Shown here: one piece after another, positions 30,301 through 37,300 of the stretch
Position numbering within the stretch: the first letter of the stretch is position 1
How the letters are laid out: every line of letters begins with the position of its first letter
Assembly (NCBI GenBank): GCA_013407085.1
Contig: JACCGJ010001650.1
Coordinates: forward strand, 182,568 to 246,567
Reading direction: 5' to 3'
DNA: 64,000 bases
DNA from: Atriophallophorus winterbourni
Taxonomy: Eukaryota > Platyhelminthes > Trematoda > Plagiorchiida > Microphallidae
Notes under the pieces: generated by a model
What the model saw: only the letters and a program-made list of their open reading frames with translations
Database searches by the model: none
Told to the model about the DNA's origin: nothing
Translations under genes and position numbers: made by a program

Positions 30301-30516
30301 GAACACTTACTTAACGCGTACGCTAACTGATAACTAACAACATCTTTGTGGTCCGTTGTTCACAGTTACGTTTGGTCCGGACTCCTGGTGGTTTTTGGGC
30401 TGTATTTGAATTTGTACACGAAAAATCGCAAATCGTGGGATCCGGTCATCCACGCCTGGTTGCACAAAGTTGGCCTAAGGAAGAATCCCCCGTTGACGTC
30501 TGTTTGCCCGATGTAG
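9096..30516 (+). CDS. SLC35B3: SLC35B3-like PAPS transporter (PAPST2), nine exons
   Basis: Joining 9096-9308, 15189-15310, 15348-15502, 15556-15663, 16627-16724, 19766-19858, 24370-24481, 26521-26590 and 30366-30516 gives 1,122 nt, exactly 373 codons plus TAG, with all phases compatible. The product is a multi-pass membrane protein of the SLC35/UAA nucleotide-sugar transporter family and aligns end to end with SLC35B3. Family knowledge: it imports adenosine 3'-phospho-5'-phosphosulfate into the Golgi for sulfation. Landmarks are NLSK near residue 31, YLNYPTQVIFKCCK (138-151), IPVMIGG, the GVVLVTLALC helix in exon 5, FSLCGYFG, ALTAVTVTTFRKA, and YVWSGLLVVFGLYLN near the end. The acceptor at 9080-9081 leaves the frame open upstream of ATG 9096, so an upstream exon may add residues. 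Oddity: exon 5 is duplicated (17433-17530). Confidence 0.93.
9309..10029. other. Start of SLC35B3 intron 1, unique sequence
   Basis: Intron sequence after the donor at 9309. I see no coding similarity or recognised repeat before the first SINE-like copy at 10030. Confidence 0.5.
10030..10142 (+). repeat. SINE-like repeat copy, degenerate
   Basis: Recognisable core (CCTAGGCCTGAGCTACCTGA, TAGCCCACGTACAGTCT) with many substitutions in the 3' half, and a TACATACATA tail. It is an older copy just upstream of the full-length one. Confidence 0.68.
10310..10538 (+). mobile_element. Full-length SINE-like element (229 bp) with 12-bp TSD
   Basis: A perfect 12-bp direct repeat, TTACCTCTGTAT, flanks the element (10298-10309 and 10539-10550). 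The 5' part contains GCACGGATGTGCAATCGTGCAG and GCTAAATTGATTGGCCAACG, the middle GAGTCTCACTACC..CATATCTGTCTAGGCCTGG, and the 3' part CAGTCTGTGACTGTGCGGCA..GGCTTGTGCTTTCATAC. No open frame of note and no clear tRNA-like A and B boxes, so the promoter type is unknown. The target duplication shows it moved as a retroposon; the partner LINE is not proven. I use this copy as the family reference. Confidence 0.85.
10551..10909. other. Intron 1 spacer
   Basis: No gene recognised. Part may be decayed gypsy pol sequence upstream of the integrase remnant. Confidence 0.4.
10910..11945 (+). pseudogene. Ty3/gypsy integrase remnant
   Basis: Across frames the sequence reads as a retroelement integrase: a zinc-binding end (NCSKCQSSAKSPP at about 11045), SPWSRLHIDFAEPI, the core VDAYSKWPEIFPM with T.EATI..L, FGVPDILVSDHG with a catalytic Asp, FCQLNDIQHICSLPYHPDSNGQ, and a C-terminal stretch like gypsy integrases (MNRKLRLSFDAIYP at about 11540). 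Frames shift at about 11170 and 11420 and stops occur later. The style matches trematode CsRn1-type Ty3/gypsy elements. Upstream RT and RNase H are missing. Confidence 0.78.
11946..12248. other. Spacer, possibly gypsy 3' end
   Basis: Contains an AATAAATTT motif at about 12123 that could belong to a decayed 3' LTR, but no second LTR copy was found. Confidence 0.3.
12261..12331 (+). repeat. 5' copy of Penelope pLTR-like direct repeat
   Basis: This 71-bp segment, starting ACAATGCCAGCTCAGCGAAC, is repeated at 14879-14947 with only a few substitutions and a 2-bp gap. Confidence 0.8.
13369..13926 (+). pseudogene. Penelope-type reverse transcriptase, central part
   Basis: A 185-codon open segment contains PPLYDLPKVHKEGIPLR (Penelope RT fingers motif), SFDVTALFTSI (first catalytic Asp), GTPMGSPISGLIAE and WVRYVDDTFVI (catalytic Asp pair). 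A stop follows at 13924-13926, while homologous sequence (RLLNCVF..INFTKETE, then LPFLDVLV) continues to about 14110. The RT is therefore broken but recent enough to keep its catalytic residues. Confidence 0.85.
14432..14776 (+). pseudogene. GIY-YIG endonuclease domain of the Penelope-like element
   Basis: The frame reads VYKITCADCEMHYVGKTGRR then LGTRLSEH, the GIY-YIG fold with the YI/YVG pair and the conserved Arg. It ends in a basic tail rich in Arg and Ser. The Cys-x2-Cys before the YVG motif is a Penelope trait. The Met at 14432 is not a real start: the domain is the C-terminal part of the RT polyprotein, separated from it by frameshifts. Confidence 0.87.
14837..14867 (+). ncRNA. Hammerhead-ribozyme-like core in the Penelope 3' repeat
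   Basis: The sequence has CTGATGA (14837-14843), one base, a perfect 6-bp stem II (GTCATC 14845-14850 with GATGAC 14857-14862, loop TAGCTT), then GAAAC (14863-14867), the conserved hammerhead core in the right order and spacing. Hammerhead motifs are documented in Penelope-like elements. Stem III and the cleavage triplet are not clear (CTA at about 14871-14873 is the nearest candidate), so cleavage activity is doubtful in this copy. Confidence 0.6.
14879..14947 (+). repeat. 3' copy of Penelope pLTR-like direct repeat
   Basis: Partner of 12261-12331. It lies directly downstream of the hammerhead-like core, the arrangement expected for a 3' pseudo-LTR. Confidence 0.8.
14966..15188. other. End of SLC35B3 intron 1
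   Basis: Unique intron sequence ending in the acceptor CCGCCATAG at 15187-15188. Confidence 0.5.
15189..15310 (+). CDS. SLC35B3: SLC35B3 exon 2
   Basis: 122 nt, phase 0 to phase 2. It encodes residues 72-111 and part of 112, starting EAIFSKEEM and continuing with helix MTLFQFALYSVLSYFEL. It is followed by a 37-nt intron (15311-15347). Confidence 0.9.
15348..15502 (+). CDS. SLC35B3: SLC35B3 exon 3
   Basis: 155 nt. It encodes residues 113-163, including SNASVSYLNYPTQVIFKCCK and IPVMIGGVVVQ, the most conserved part of the family. The following intron is 53 nt with donor GTATGT. Confidence 0.92.
15556..15663 (+). CDS. SLC35B3: SLC35B3 exon 4
   Basis: 108 nt. It encodes residues 165-199 (KGYSFLEVLAVLCMTLGLIC, then FTLVDVSVQP); acceptor CATAG, donor GTATGT. 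It is followed by a 963-nt intron. Confidence 0.92.
15664..16290. other. SLC35B3 intron 4, first part
   Basis: Unique intron apart from the tRNA-like segment at 16077-16145. Confidence 0.5.
16077..16145 (+). repeat. tRNA-like segment, possible SINE head
   Basis: A GCTGC/GCAGC acceptor-like pair (16077-16081 with 16141-16145) encloses an A-box-like GGTTGCACAGCGG and a B-box-like CCATGTTCGATCATG with a 4-bp T-arm. The other arms are poor. I read it as tRNA-derived repeat sequence, not a working tRNA gene. Confidence 0.4.
16291..17060 (+). repeat. Tandem duplication, copy 1 (806-bp period)
   Basis: Repeated at 17097-17866 with an offset of exactly 806 bp. The two copies look identical by eye except at two positions inside the exon (16655/17461 and 16661/17467). 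The block carries SLC35B3 exon 5 with both splice sites and flanking intron. Confidence 0.93.
16627..16724 (+). CDS. SLC35B3: SLC35B3 exon 5, copy 1
   Basis: 98 nt between acceptor GATATTTTAG and donor GTAAGT. It encodes residues 201-232 (VVLVTLALCCDGALGNFQEL then VMHRLKCSNTEI), entering in phase 1 and leaving in phase 0. An almost identical exon follows 806 bp downstream. Because 98 is not a multiple of three, including both would shift the frame. Confidence 0.92.
17061..17096 (+). repeat. Filler at the duplication junction
   Basis: The bases between the two copies (ACGTCCGGTGACCAATCGAG, then CCTCGCCTTCAAGAGG) are a third copy of an internal stretch of the unit at about 16834-16869 (also 17640-17675). 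This suggests template switching rather than a simple unequal crossover. Confidence 0.85.
17097..17866 (+). repeat. Tandem duplication, copy 2
   Basis: Second copy of the 806-bp-period duplication. It begins GGCTGGGGCCTGTAAC as copy 1 does and ends at about GTTTTAGGC. Confidence 0.93.
17433..17530 (+). CDS. SLC35B3: SLC35B3 exon 5, duplicate copy
   Basis: 98 nt with the same acceptor and donor as 16627-16724. It differs at two third-codon positions (TGC to TGT, GAT to GAC), so it encodes the identical peptide. Either copy joins in frame with exons 4 and 6, and using both would not. It may be an alternative exon or an assembly or allelic artefact. Confidence 0.8.
17867..18003. other. SLC35B3 intron 5, short spacer
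   Basis: Nothing recognised between the duplication and the hairpin. Confidence 0.4.
18004..18105. repeat. Long hairpin (inverted repeat)
   Basis: Arms 18004-18040 and 18069-18105 are reverse complements at about 34 of 37 positions. Inside, CGTTTCG (18049-18055) and CGAAACG (18063-18069) form a second stem around CTTCTGA. The minus strand reads GAAGCGAAACG..CCAATAAACTACTCTC, which resembles Penelope-type ends, so this may be a head-to-head junction of element ends. That origin is inference. Confidence 0.82.
18106..19765. other. SLC35B3 intron 5, remainder
   Basis: Mostly unique intron with one SINE-like copy at about 18446-18530. No coding similarity was recognised. It ends in the acceptor TTTCAG at 19760-19765. 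Confidence 0.45.
18446..18530 (-). repeat. SINE-like repeat copy (minus), degenerate
   Basis: Contains GAAACCACAAGCCTGATCCA then GGCAAAGTGAG, and AAGCTAAGATACTACCAG, the reverse-complement core of the family. Confidence 0.7.
19766..19858 (+). CDS. SLC35B3: SLC35B3 exon 6
   Basis: 93 nt, phase 0 to 0. It encodes residues 233-263 (LFYSYTIGFLFLLFGLLSIG, then SLIPSLQYFYK), aligning with the LYSYSIGF helix of the family. Donor GTAAGT. Confidence 0.9.
19859..20326. other. SLC35B3 intron 6, first part
   Basis: Unique intron; nothing recognised. Confidence 0.45.
20327..20422 (+). mobile_element. SINE-like element, 5' truncated, 13-bp TSD
   Basis: A 96-bp copy of the 3' half of the family, flanked by a perfect 13-bp duplication TACTTATGTTTGT (20314-20326 and 20423-20435). 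It begins inside the element at CTAGGCC and ends GCTTTCATACCATACCA. This is 5' truncation as in LINE-mediated retroposition. Confidence 0.88.
20440..20680 (+). pseudogene. APE-type LINE C-terminal fragment
   Basis: The frame includes CKMDNGRIPKGMLYRGLILG, then DVCKRNE, matching the conserved region after RT seen at 59900-60100 (GNCRIPKDLLYGEL..YKDVCKRDMKS). Only this short piece is present; the zinc finger is missing. Confidence 0.6.
21210..22690 (-). pseudogene. RTE reverse transcriptase, interrupted
   Basis: Motifs in order: QHGFRPGRGYVDHI (about 22090), IFLDFKEAFDSVDQ with catalytic Asp (about 21980), SGVRQGCPISPFLFNYVIDD (about 21800), LLDLVYADDIVLLFGSYADA (about 21670) with an intact Asp pair, MRFAPSKCSVLLHDID and RFTYLGG. 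A stop at about 21586 and frameshifts at about 21970 and 22390 break it. Confidence 0.85.
22693..23433 (-). pseudogene. RTE endonuclease, C-terminal part
   Basis: Contains VGDKHVILGRLD (family GD.NAQVG; the Asn is His here), DNGERFIQFCAQSRLFISST and SAQIEHIVVS (usual QIDHI; the Asp is Glu here), then YMDSDHALV with the catalytic His. Two active-site replacements suggest an inactive enzyme. Confidence 0.78.
23464..24015 (-). pseudogene. RTE endonuclease, N-terminal part
   Basis: A proline/serine-rich leader is followed by the endonuclease start (HIGAMNVRTLRQIGQQ) and CCLSATRAYD. The usual Glu of the family's SET/QET motif is Ala here, so the catalytic site is damaged. GVGIVLNSRAES near the end matches the same element type at about 6780. 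Confidence 0.78.
24138..24250 (-). repeat. SINE-like repeat copy (minus)
   Basis: Contains AAAGTGCCGCATAGTCAGAG, GGGCTGAGATATTGCCAGGC and CCCAGGCCTAGACGGATATA. It lies just upstream (on the minus strand) of the RTE start, whose own 5' segment at 23991-24032 resembles it. Confidence 0.8.
24370..24481 (+). CDS. SLC35B3: SLC35B3 exon 7
   Basis: 112 nt, ending in phase 1. It encodes residues 264-300 (NPIPTYCYGIVFSLCGYFGL, then HFVLCMVQSHGALTAVT); acceptor TTTATTAG, donor GTAGGT. Confidence 0.9.
24482..26520. other. SLC35B3 intron 7
   Basis: About 2 kb of AT-rich unique intron. No repeat or coding similarity recognised; short frames in it are chance. Confidence 0.5.
26521..26590 (+). CDS. SLC35B3: SLC35B3 exon 8
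   Basis: 70 nt. It encodes residues 302-323 (TTFRKAVSMMLSFMLFEKSF, then SF), preceded by acceptor TCTGTTTCAG and followed by donor GTACGT. The TT.RKA motif is highly conserved in the family. Confidence 0.9.
26591..30365. other. SLC35B3 intron 8
   Basis: 3.8 kb of intron, largely unique. The only item noted is a weak tRNA-like stretch at 27364-27438. It ends with the acceptor GTTCACAG. Confidence 0.5.
27364..27438 (+). repeat. tRNA-derived segment, likely pseudogene or SINE
   Basis: A GGGCA/TGCCC pair (27364-27368 with 27434-27438) encloses A-box-like TGGTACAGTGG and B-box-like GTTCCAATCCC. The T and anticodon stems do not pair properly. AATAATAAAAA about 125 bp downstream could be a SINE tail. 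Confidence 0.4.
30366..30516 (+). CDS. SLC35B3: SLC35B3 exon 9 (last, with stop)
   Basis: Encodes residues 325-373 and the TAG at 30514-30516: YVWSGLLVVFGLYLNLYTKN, then a short basic cytosolic tail. No AATAAA was found in the next 300 bases, so the polyadenylation site is unknown. Confidence 0.92.
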
Positions 30517-31014
30517 CAAACAATCACTGTGAGGCATCACTCAACTGCCCTTATTTCTCATCATTTCCGATCTGTGATAAGCAGCTCCAGAGGTGGTCCA
30601 ATTGTTTCTGCCTTATTTTGAACCTATTGTATGCCGCGTTGATGTGATCTACTTCACGCGCACTATTTTCTGATGTAAATTCAGTTTGGAGTTCAAGAAA
30701 ATAACTGATTTGCTGTCTAATGATGCTTGTTCTTTTTGTTTGGTTGTTGGAATTTAGCATCGGGGTGAATTACCATTGATGTAACTATTTGATCAAGTAC
30801 TTTTTTCCTGTGAACTGCAAAGTGCTCTGGAATTTGATAATAGGAGGTAAATAGACAGGGGGGAATTCGGAGAAACTGCACCAAGTCTTGGTAATGCGGA
30901 ACTTGAAAGTGTTAGCTATTTGGGCATATGCATGAATGGTAGTGTGTACTGAACCACGGATGGTCATTCGTATACTGGGCCATCTGTCGAGTTCGATTGG
31001 CTTGTTACTGAAGC
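30517..31014. other. SLC35B3 3' UTR and spacer
   Basis: Nothing recognised. The distal part abuts the gypsy fragment. Confidence 0.4.
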
Positions 31015-31297
31015 TTGTGTGCAGAGTCAATAATGCAACAATTCCAAATCAGATCTCCGCCGTATTATCCGCAATCCAAAGGACAAGCAGAAAGATCTGT
31101 TGACACATTCAAACGGGCACTCTTGAAATCGAAAGGGGAGGGGACCACCTCAGAAATTCTGAACAGATGTTGTATTGTTGTTGAATTATCGTGCAACATC
31201 GACAAACGCCCGGAAGAGTCTCTCCACCAGAAGCATTCTTCAGTCGTCGAATCCGTACCCCATTGGATCTCATCCGACCGCAAGTTTCGAACCCAGG
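31015..31297 (+). pseudogene. Ty3/gypsy integrase C-terminal fragment at the gap
   Basis: Across frames it reads SPPYYPQSKGQAERSVDTFK, LLNYRAT, then VSPPEAFFSRRIRTPLDLIR, the end of a gypsy-type integrase core and its C-terminal domain. Frameshifts at about 31170-31190 break it. It runs into the assembly gap, so whether RT and an LTR lie nearby is unknown. Confidence 0.78.
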
Positions 31298-32297
31298 NNN
31301 NNNNNNNNNNNNNNNNNNNNNNNNNNNNNNNNNNNNNNNNNNNNNNNNNNNNNNNNNNNNNNNNNNNNNNNNNNNNNNNNNNNNNNNNNNNNNNNNNNNN
31401 NNNNNNNNNNNNNNNNNNNNNNNNNNNNNNNNNNNNNNNNNNNNNNNNNNNNNNNNNNNNNNNNNNNNNNNNNNNNNNNNNNNNNNNNNNNNNNNNNNNN
31501 NNNNNNNNNNNNNNNNNNNNNNNNNNNNNNNNNNNNNNNNNNNNNNNNNNNNNNNNNNNNNNNNNNNNNNNNNNNNNNNNNNNNNNNNNNNNNNNNNNNN
31601 NNNNNNNNNNNNNNNNNNNNNNNNNNNNNNNNNNNNNNNNNNNNNNNNNNNNNNNNNNNNNNNNNNNNNNNNNNNNNNNNNNNNNNNNNNNNNNNNNNNN
31701 NNNNNNNNNNNNNNNNNNNNNNNNNNNNNNNNNNNNNNNNNNNNNNNNNNNNNNNNNNNNNNNNNNNNNNNNNNNNNNNNNNNNNNNNNNNNNNNNNNNN
31801 NNNNNNNNNNNNNNNNNNNNNNNNNNNNNNNNNNNNNNNNNNNNNNNNNNNNNNNNNNNNNNNNNNNNNNNNNNNNNNNNNNNNNNNNNNNNNNNNNNNN
31901 NNNNNNNNNNNNNNNNNNNNNNNNNNNNNNNNNNNNNNNNNNNNNNNNNNNNNNNNNNNNNNNNNNNNNNNNNNNNNNNNNNNNNNNNNNNNNNNNNNNN
32001 NNNNNNNNNNNNNNNNNNNNNNNNNNNNNNNNNNNNNNNNNNNNNNNNNNNNNNNNNNNNNNNNNNNNNNNNNNNNNNNNNNNNNNNNNNNNNNNNNNNN
32101 NNNNNNNNNNNNNNNNNNNNNNNNNNNNNNNNNNNNNNNNNNNNNNNNNNNNNNNNNNNNNNNNNNNNNNNNNNNNNNNNNNNNNNNNNNNNNNNNNNNN
32201 NNNNNNNNNNNNNNNNNNNNNNNNNNNNNNNNNNNNNNNNNNNNNNNNNNNNNNNNNNNNNNNNNNNNNNNNNNNNNNNNNNNNNNNNNNNNNNNNN
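31298..32297. other. Assembly gap (1,000 N)
   Basis: Exactly 1,000 unknown bases, a conventional scaffold-gap length, so true size is unknown. Frames running through it are artefacts. Confidence 0.99.
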
Positions 32298-33198
32298 CGG
32301 GGTTTTAGGTTTAGGCTTTGACAACCTTGGAACCTCGACAAATATACTAATAAGTCTAAGAATATACTACTGATGAGTAAGCGGTAAAAGTAAAACTACT
32401 CAAAGTTGAACTAAATGCATTGGAACTTTGCAGTCAGTTCAAGGCTTGAAACCAAGAGTTTGTGCACCAGTTTATACTCAATCAAAAGAATCTCATTATT
32501 TATTTAAGTGATTACAAATGGCAAAATATCGGTGGTGGAGGCAATATAATTTGATCGAGTCTTTAAAGCTACTTAACATTTGAGGTTAACCTCGATATGC
32601 CGATCAAACATACTACACTATGAATAGTAACTGCTACGCAACCCGTAAAGGTTATATTACCGGCACTATTATCTTTGAAAACTTCAATTATAATGGAAAA
32701 TAATTAGACGCTCATCGGAGTGTCGCAAACCGTAAGAACAAGCAGGATTCGCTTGTGTGCACATTGTTTTTGTGGTACCTATATTGCAATTTTCAGAAAA
32801 TCCTTTATAGGATTCTTCTGTATGTTTCTACAGGTTGCCTAACAATGAGCTTGCTCGATGCTGAAACGAGTTTCAGATATATATCCTGCGGAAGGTAATT
32901 CGAAATCTGAAGATCAATCGCAATCAGAAATGACCTCTCAAGTTTTGCTACGTGTTTACATGTGAGATGTAATGCTACTTTCAGTCATATCGGTTTCGTC
33001 TTGGCATGCAGGAGCCCAAGTCAAATTAAGCCTAATGACGATGATGTAAAACTCATCTGATGTGTTGGCTGCTTCGCGATGGATTCGTGGGCTTTATTAT
33101 TGTGAAAACATTTGTTGGAATACACGCAAAACAACCGATAATGGCCCATGATGACATACCTTAAGCTCGCGTCTGCAACGAGTCATTTGGAGTTGGTT
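32298..33198. other. Intergenic sequence, nothing recognised
   Basis: AT-rich, no coding similarity. Confidence 0.45.
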
Positions 33199-33350
33199 TG
33201 TGTATGCATGAAATCACAAACTTCATCAAGGCATTGCAGCAGTTATAAACTAAGACACTGACATTTTGCATAGAAAGAAGTAGTAGTAAAACAAACAGTA
33301 GTAATACTCCTGCGTGTGACTCAACACGCAGCTCAGTACCGGCGGGAAAT
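33199..33350 (-). repeat. SINE-like repeat copy (minus), very degenerate
   Basis: GAAATCACAAACTTCATCAA and AAACTAAGACACTGACA match the core poorly. GCAGCTCAGTACCGGCGGGA at about 33329 matches the 5' half (GCAGCTCATTACCGGTGG in other copies). Confidence 0.5.
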
Positions 33351-33584
33351 CACGTTGGCACGGTTAGTGACGCTCCAAATAAAGTTTTGATACAGCATTT
33401 TTACACCGATCAATTAGTTACTATATGAACGCTAAATGTTGCTGTGTTACTCTACGTTTTCACCTTTGTCAGTCGCGAAACAAAGCATCGGTCTACAAAC
33501 CATGTTTAATGATCAATATAAATATTATACGTATATGACATGAATATAACGATGATATCTCTAACAACCTGCAATAAAAATGGA

Positions 33585-33850
33585 TTATGATGCATGCCAG
33601 TGAAAGCCGCAAGGAAGCTGCCATGCTGATGTCGCTCTACTCGTTCAAGAAACTTGTTTGAATGCATGTTCCATTCGAGGTATAGGCACCTCTTCCCAGT
33701 TTGTTTGTGCTTGCTCTTCTATAGAGGCCGTAGCAATTTAAGTCGCACCCTTCCCCATGTTTAAGGATTTTACTTTTTCATGGTTGTGTGGCAGTTAAGC
33801 ATTCGGTACATGCTACCGGGGTAATGATGATGATTATGATGTATCAGATA
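33585..33850 (+). repeat. RTE-like LINE 3' end
   Basis: Matches the 3' part of the RTE at 20720-20840 in the opposite orientation (AGTGAAAGCCGCAAGGAAGC; TCGCTCTACTCGTTCA; ATAGGCACCTCTTCCCAG; TAGCAATTTAAGTCGC). It ends in a GATGATGATTATGATG tail. It is a 5'-truncated insertion. Confidence 0.68.
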
Positions 33851-34059
33851 GCTTGATTAAAGACCGGCTATCAGGTCAGACGCGTCTGCTATTGCGGAGC
33901 TTGAAGAAACCGACGTAGGGCGCGGAAACCGGCATAGCAGATTGCATAAATAGAAGCTGGCCATTGTATGTAGAACCCTAGTATCTTTGACACAGGTCAC
34001 CCGGCTTCTAGCTCATCCTTGCCGGAGTGAAATATAACAAAATGAAAATGCCTGAAGAA
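33851..34059. other. Spacer downstream of METTL9
   Basis: No feature recognised. Confidence 0.4.
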
Positions 34060-34065
34060 TTTATT
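34060..34065 (-). promoter_or_regulatory. Polyadenylation signal AATAAA for METTL9
   Basis: AATAAA on the minus strand, 100 nt past the METTL9 stop codon, a plausible 3' UTR length. Confidence 0.6.
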
Positions 34066-34164
34066 CCGCAAAGCCCGAAAATAGAAAATAGCAATTATGC
34101 AGTGGAGTACATATCCGAATAACCGAGAGCAAATCAATAACGTAATACACGACTGCATTATGCG

Positions 34165-34388
34165 TTATCCAGGTGCAGTTGATTGCACACGCAAAACAAA
34201 CACCACGTCATTCAGGTAGTAGAAAGACTGAGAAAAATCACCTTCACAGAGGTATGGAACTCTGGTCCATTTTTCCAATACAAAACCAATAGGTTCGAAA
34301 ACGTGACGAACAAGATCATCCAACTGATTTTCCCAAATGTCTGAGTGGGCAACATCCAGCGTTTCCAGAGGTTTATGATCAGGTGAGG
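34165..34388 (-). CDS. METTL9: METTL9 exon 5 (last, with stop)
   Basis: 224 nt after acceptor TTATTTCTCCAG. It encodes residues 256-328: DVAHSDIWENQLDDLV, EPIGFVLEKWTRVPYLCEGD, then YYLNDVVFVL and a short tail, stop TAA at 34167-34165. The PYLCEGD motif is diagnostic of the family. Confidence 0.93.
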
Positions 34389-37300
34389 CTGGAGAAATAA
34401 AAGGAGAACTCGTGTAAGAAAAGATAACAAAGAGACAAGTAAATGTAGCTGTGTTGTGAGTGAGACAAAGATAGGGACGTCAAAAGGCTTGAAGTGACTG
34501 TGCTATCATGCATGCATGGATGAAATCACAAGCCTGTTCCAGACAAAGCACCATACAGTCACAGACTGTAAGTGGGATGAGATATACTCAGGTTTCGTAC
34601 ACCGAGATAAAGATGCTTCAGTGGAACAACCTTATCTGCCAGTCAAAATATTAGAGAATTTTTCAATCAACTTCAGTCGATTCATAGGAAAAAGATATTG
34701 GAAATGGTGGCTGATAGTGGGCGCGTGATATCATCAAGAGTTTGAGCAGGTTGGCTTCGAACAGCACCACGAGAACAACCTGTAACACAAAATTCAAGTA
34801 CTTCGGAAAACAATGATCTACACTACACTCGAATAAGGGTACAGCGGCGAGTCAGGTTGAGTACAGTCTCATCTGCATCCGCTATAACGAGTAATGGATT
34901 GCAGGCTGAATAACGGGAATGAGGCGGGCACTGATTATACATGCGTTTGTGCAAAGCTACGACCTCGACAATTGAACTTCCTGAAGAAAACTTGGCATTA
35001 AAAGTATTGGACCAATCAAAACAAGCTCACACGAGGTCTCTGAGCAGTTAGATGGAATAGATCGCTCAGTTGAGCTACAACGGTCAAAACGAAAGACAGC
35101 TATGCAGGCAGCACATGAGCACCGTTATTCGTAATCGGCTGGACTGGATTTTCAGAAAGACTATTCAGCACTTTGCTCAAGCAGGTAATGCTCGGTTCAG
35201 TTGAGCTGTTGAACACCGATTCTTAATTTCTGCATCACCCGCAAGCTATAATGAGAGAAATCATTGCTGTGATACAGAGCGGTAGCTCTCCAGTATATCG
35301 TAATGCAAATCGCGTAGGGACAACACAATATTTTGAGATCAAAAAACGAGAAATGGATAGAGGGTGGGATTTTGGCTAAGCTTGTCAAAACTCGTGCAGG
35401 TGCTCTGTACTCGAAAATGCATAATTTGTTTTGTTTAATTTGGGAAACTGAAGCCTTCGAGTTAAACTGGGCTATATTTTATTTCTAACGCCAGAATATT
35501 TTCGTAAAATTTCCGGCAGAAATTTTGAAAATTTGACGTTGAAAAATAAGACCGAATCAAACCAGTTAAACAGTTTACTAACGCATCAAAGAGTTTAAAC
35601 ACATGTACGCGCGTGATTCAGCAGATTGGTTGTGCCAAGCTTAACTAGTGGTGGCTCCAACGTCAAATTTTATGGATACAAAAACCCATGGGTTAACGAA
35701 ACCGGGAAATCAAATCACCGAATGTAATCCCATGGACGCAAAAATGGTGAACACCGGAACTAACTTTCAACGTATTGCTTCAGTGGTAAGACCAATGCAA
35801 GTAACAATCGACCGGTTTGCGGTTTCAGAACCGATGCGATTTGCCGTAGCATGGTTAGTGGGCGGTCACAGCGATCGAGTAAATTTAAACAACTAACAAC
35901 GTCGTAATGAGTTTGTGGGGAAAGATTCGTACACGACCATTGATCGGGATCCAAAAGCCTGTGAATAAAATGAGGTGTGATTAGAAATAGAAAGTCATTT
36001 GTGGTTGTGTGGTTGAAACGTTTCGCGCCAACTAACTTGAAGCCCCGTTCAACGAGACGACGGCGCATTGGACCAGAAAGTTCGGTTACGTAAACATCGT
36101 GGAAGAATGGTGCTAATTTCGAAGTGACAAGTCCATCCCCGGCACCTACAGTTTAAACATTGCGACGGTAAATATTATATGTATCATCGATACAGTAAAT
36201 AATTGCACTCTTTTTGCGTTACTAGATATTTAATGAAGAGAATACTGCCGAGGTGACAAAGGGGGAGATATCGGTGTCTGAAATCACAAGTCCGATACAG
36301 GAAACCTTTCGCATAGTCATAGACGGCACATGGGCTAAGATACTGTTAGGTTACCCAGGCATGGACAGATATAAGAACTAAAAAGGTGATGAGACTCAGG
36401 TGCGTTTCCATGTGCAGCTCACTACCGGCGGTAAAACAATTTAGCATGTTAGCTGTACAGCACCGTGCAATATCAGCGTCATGCGAATGCAATGTGACTG
36501 AGGACAGGCAACGGAAGCGCAATCGAGATAAAATAATACCTAAGTACCTACAGGATTATCGGAATTAACGTAGTAGAACAAATTAAGCATAAGGACTAAA
36601 GGGGCGACAATGAGTTGCTGCTATACAAGATCTAAAAGAGAGGAAAAGCAGCCAAGCAGTTATGGCCTGAAGCGAATTAAAATCATGACATAACGGTTGG
36701 TGTGCAAACGTGCCACTGCTGAATAATTCTTCCCGGACAGAACTAACACCAAGGAAATTTCATTGCCACCAGAAACAAGAAGCAACCACGTACACGCTGC
36801 AGTTTCAAGGTCAGCAGCATACTTAAGGTTTCACTCAGTGATTAACCTGAACGTAGGTCAGCCTACGTAAATTAAGCCTTCCAAAACTACTTTACGTTTG
36901 TCGGTAGATAAGCAGTGGTTAGATTTCAAGGCCAGGGGACCACAGTGGCACCGGGTGACGTTCGAACAACAGTTGGTTTGGTTAAGTCCGAATATCGCCA
37001 AATTTAACATTTCGGAAATGTGCTTAACCTAGATCCTCGGCATAACCAGAAATAAAATGAGTACCAGCGATAGCTCCCACAACCCAGCACCTCGTTCAGT
37101 AGGTGAGATGTGACCCACAAGGTCATCTGTTGGGGCCTGATAAAAATAAAAAAGCTCAAGGCTCATAGAGATAAAACCGTGTGACCACGTTTAAATCAAC
37201 AATAGCCGTTTAATACACTTATATGTTGTGCATTATAATTCCTACGACTCAGTCCGTGATGTCTATCTTCCATTATGAGGGGCACGTGGAATAAATCCAC

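Noticed and set aside
31015..32373. Long open frames crossing the N run on both strands
   Set aside because: They are open only because N is unreadable; the real bases on each side belong to a gypsy fragment and to unrelated sequence.
32365..32395. Second hammerhead core (CTGATGAG at about 32369)
   Set aside because: No stem II and no GAAA at the right distance.
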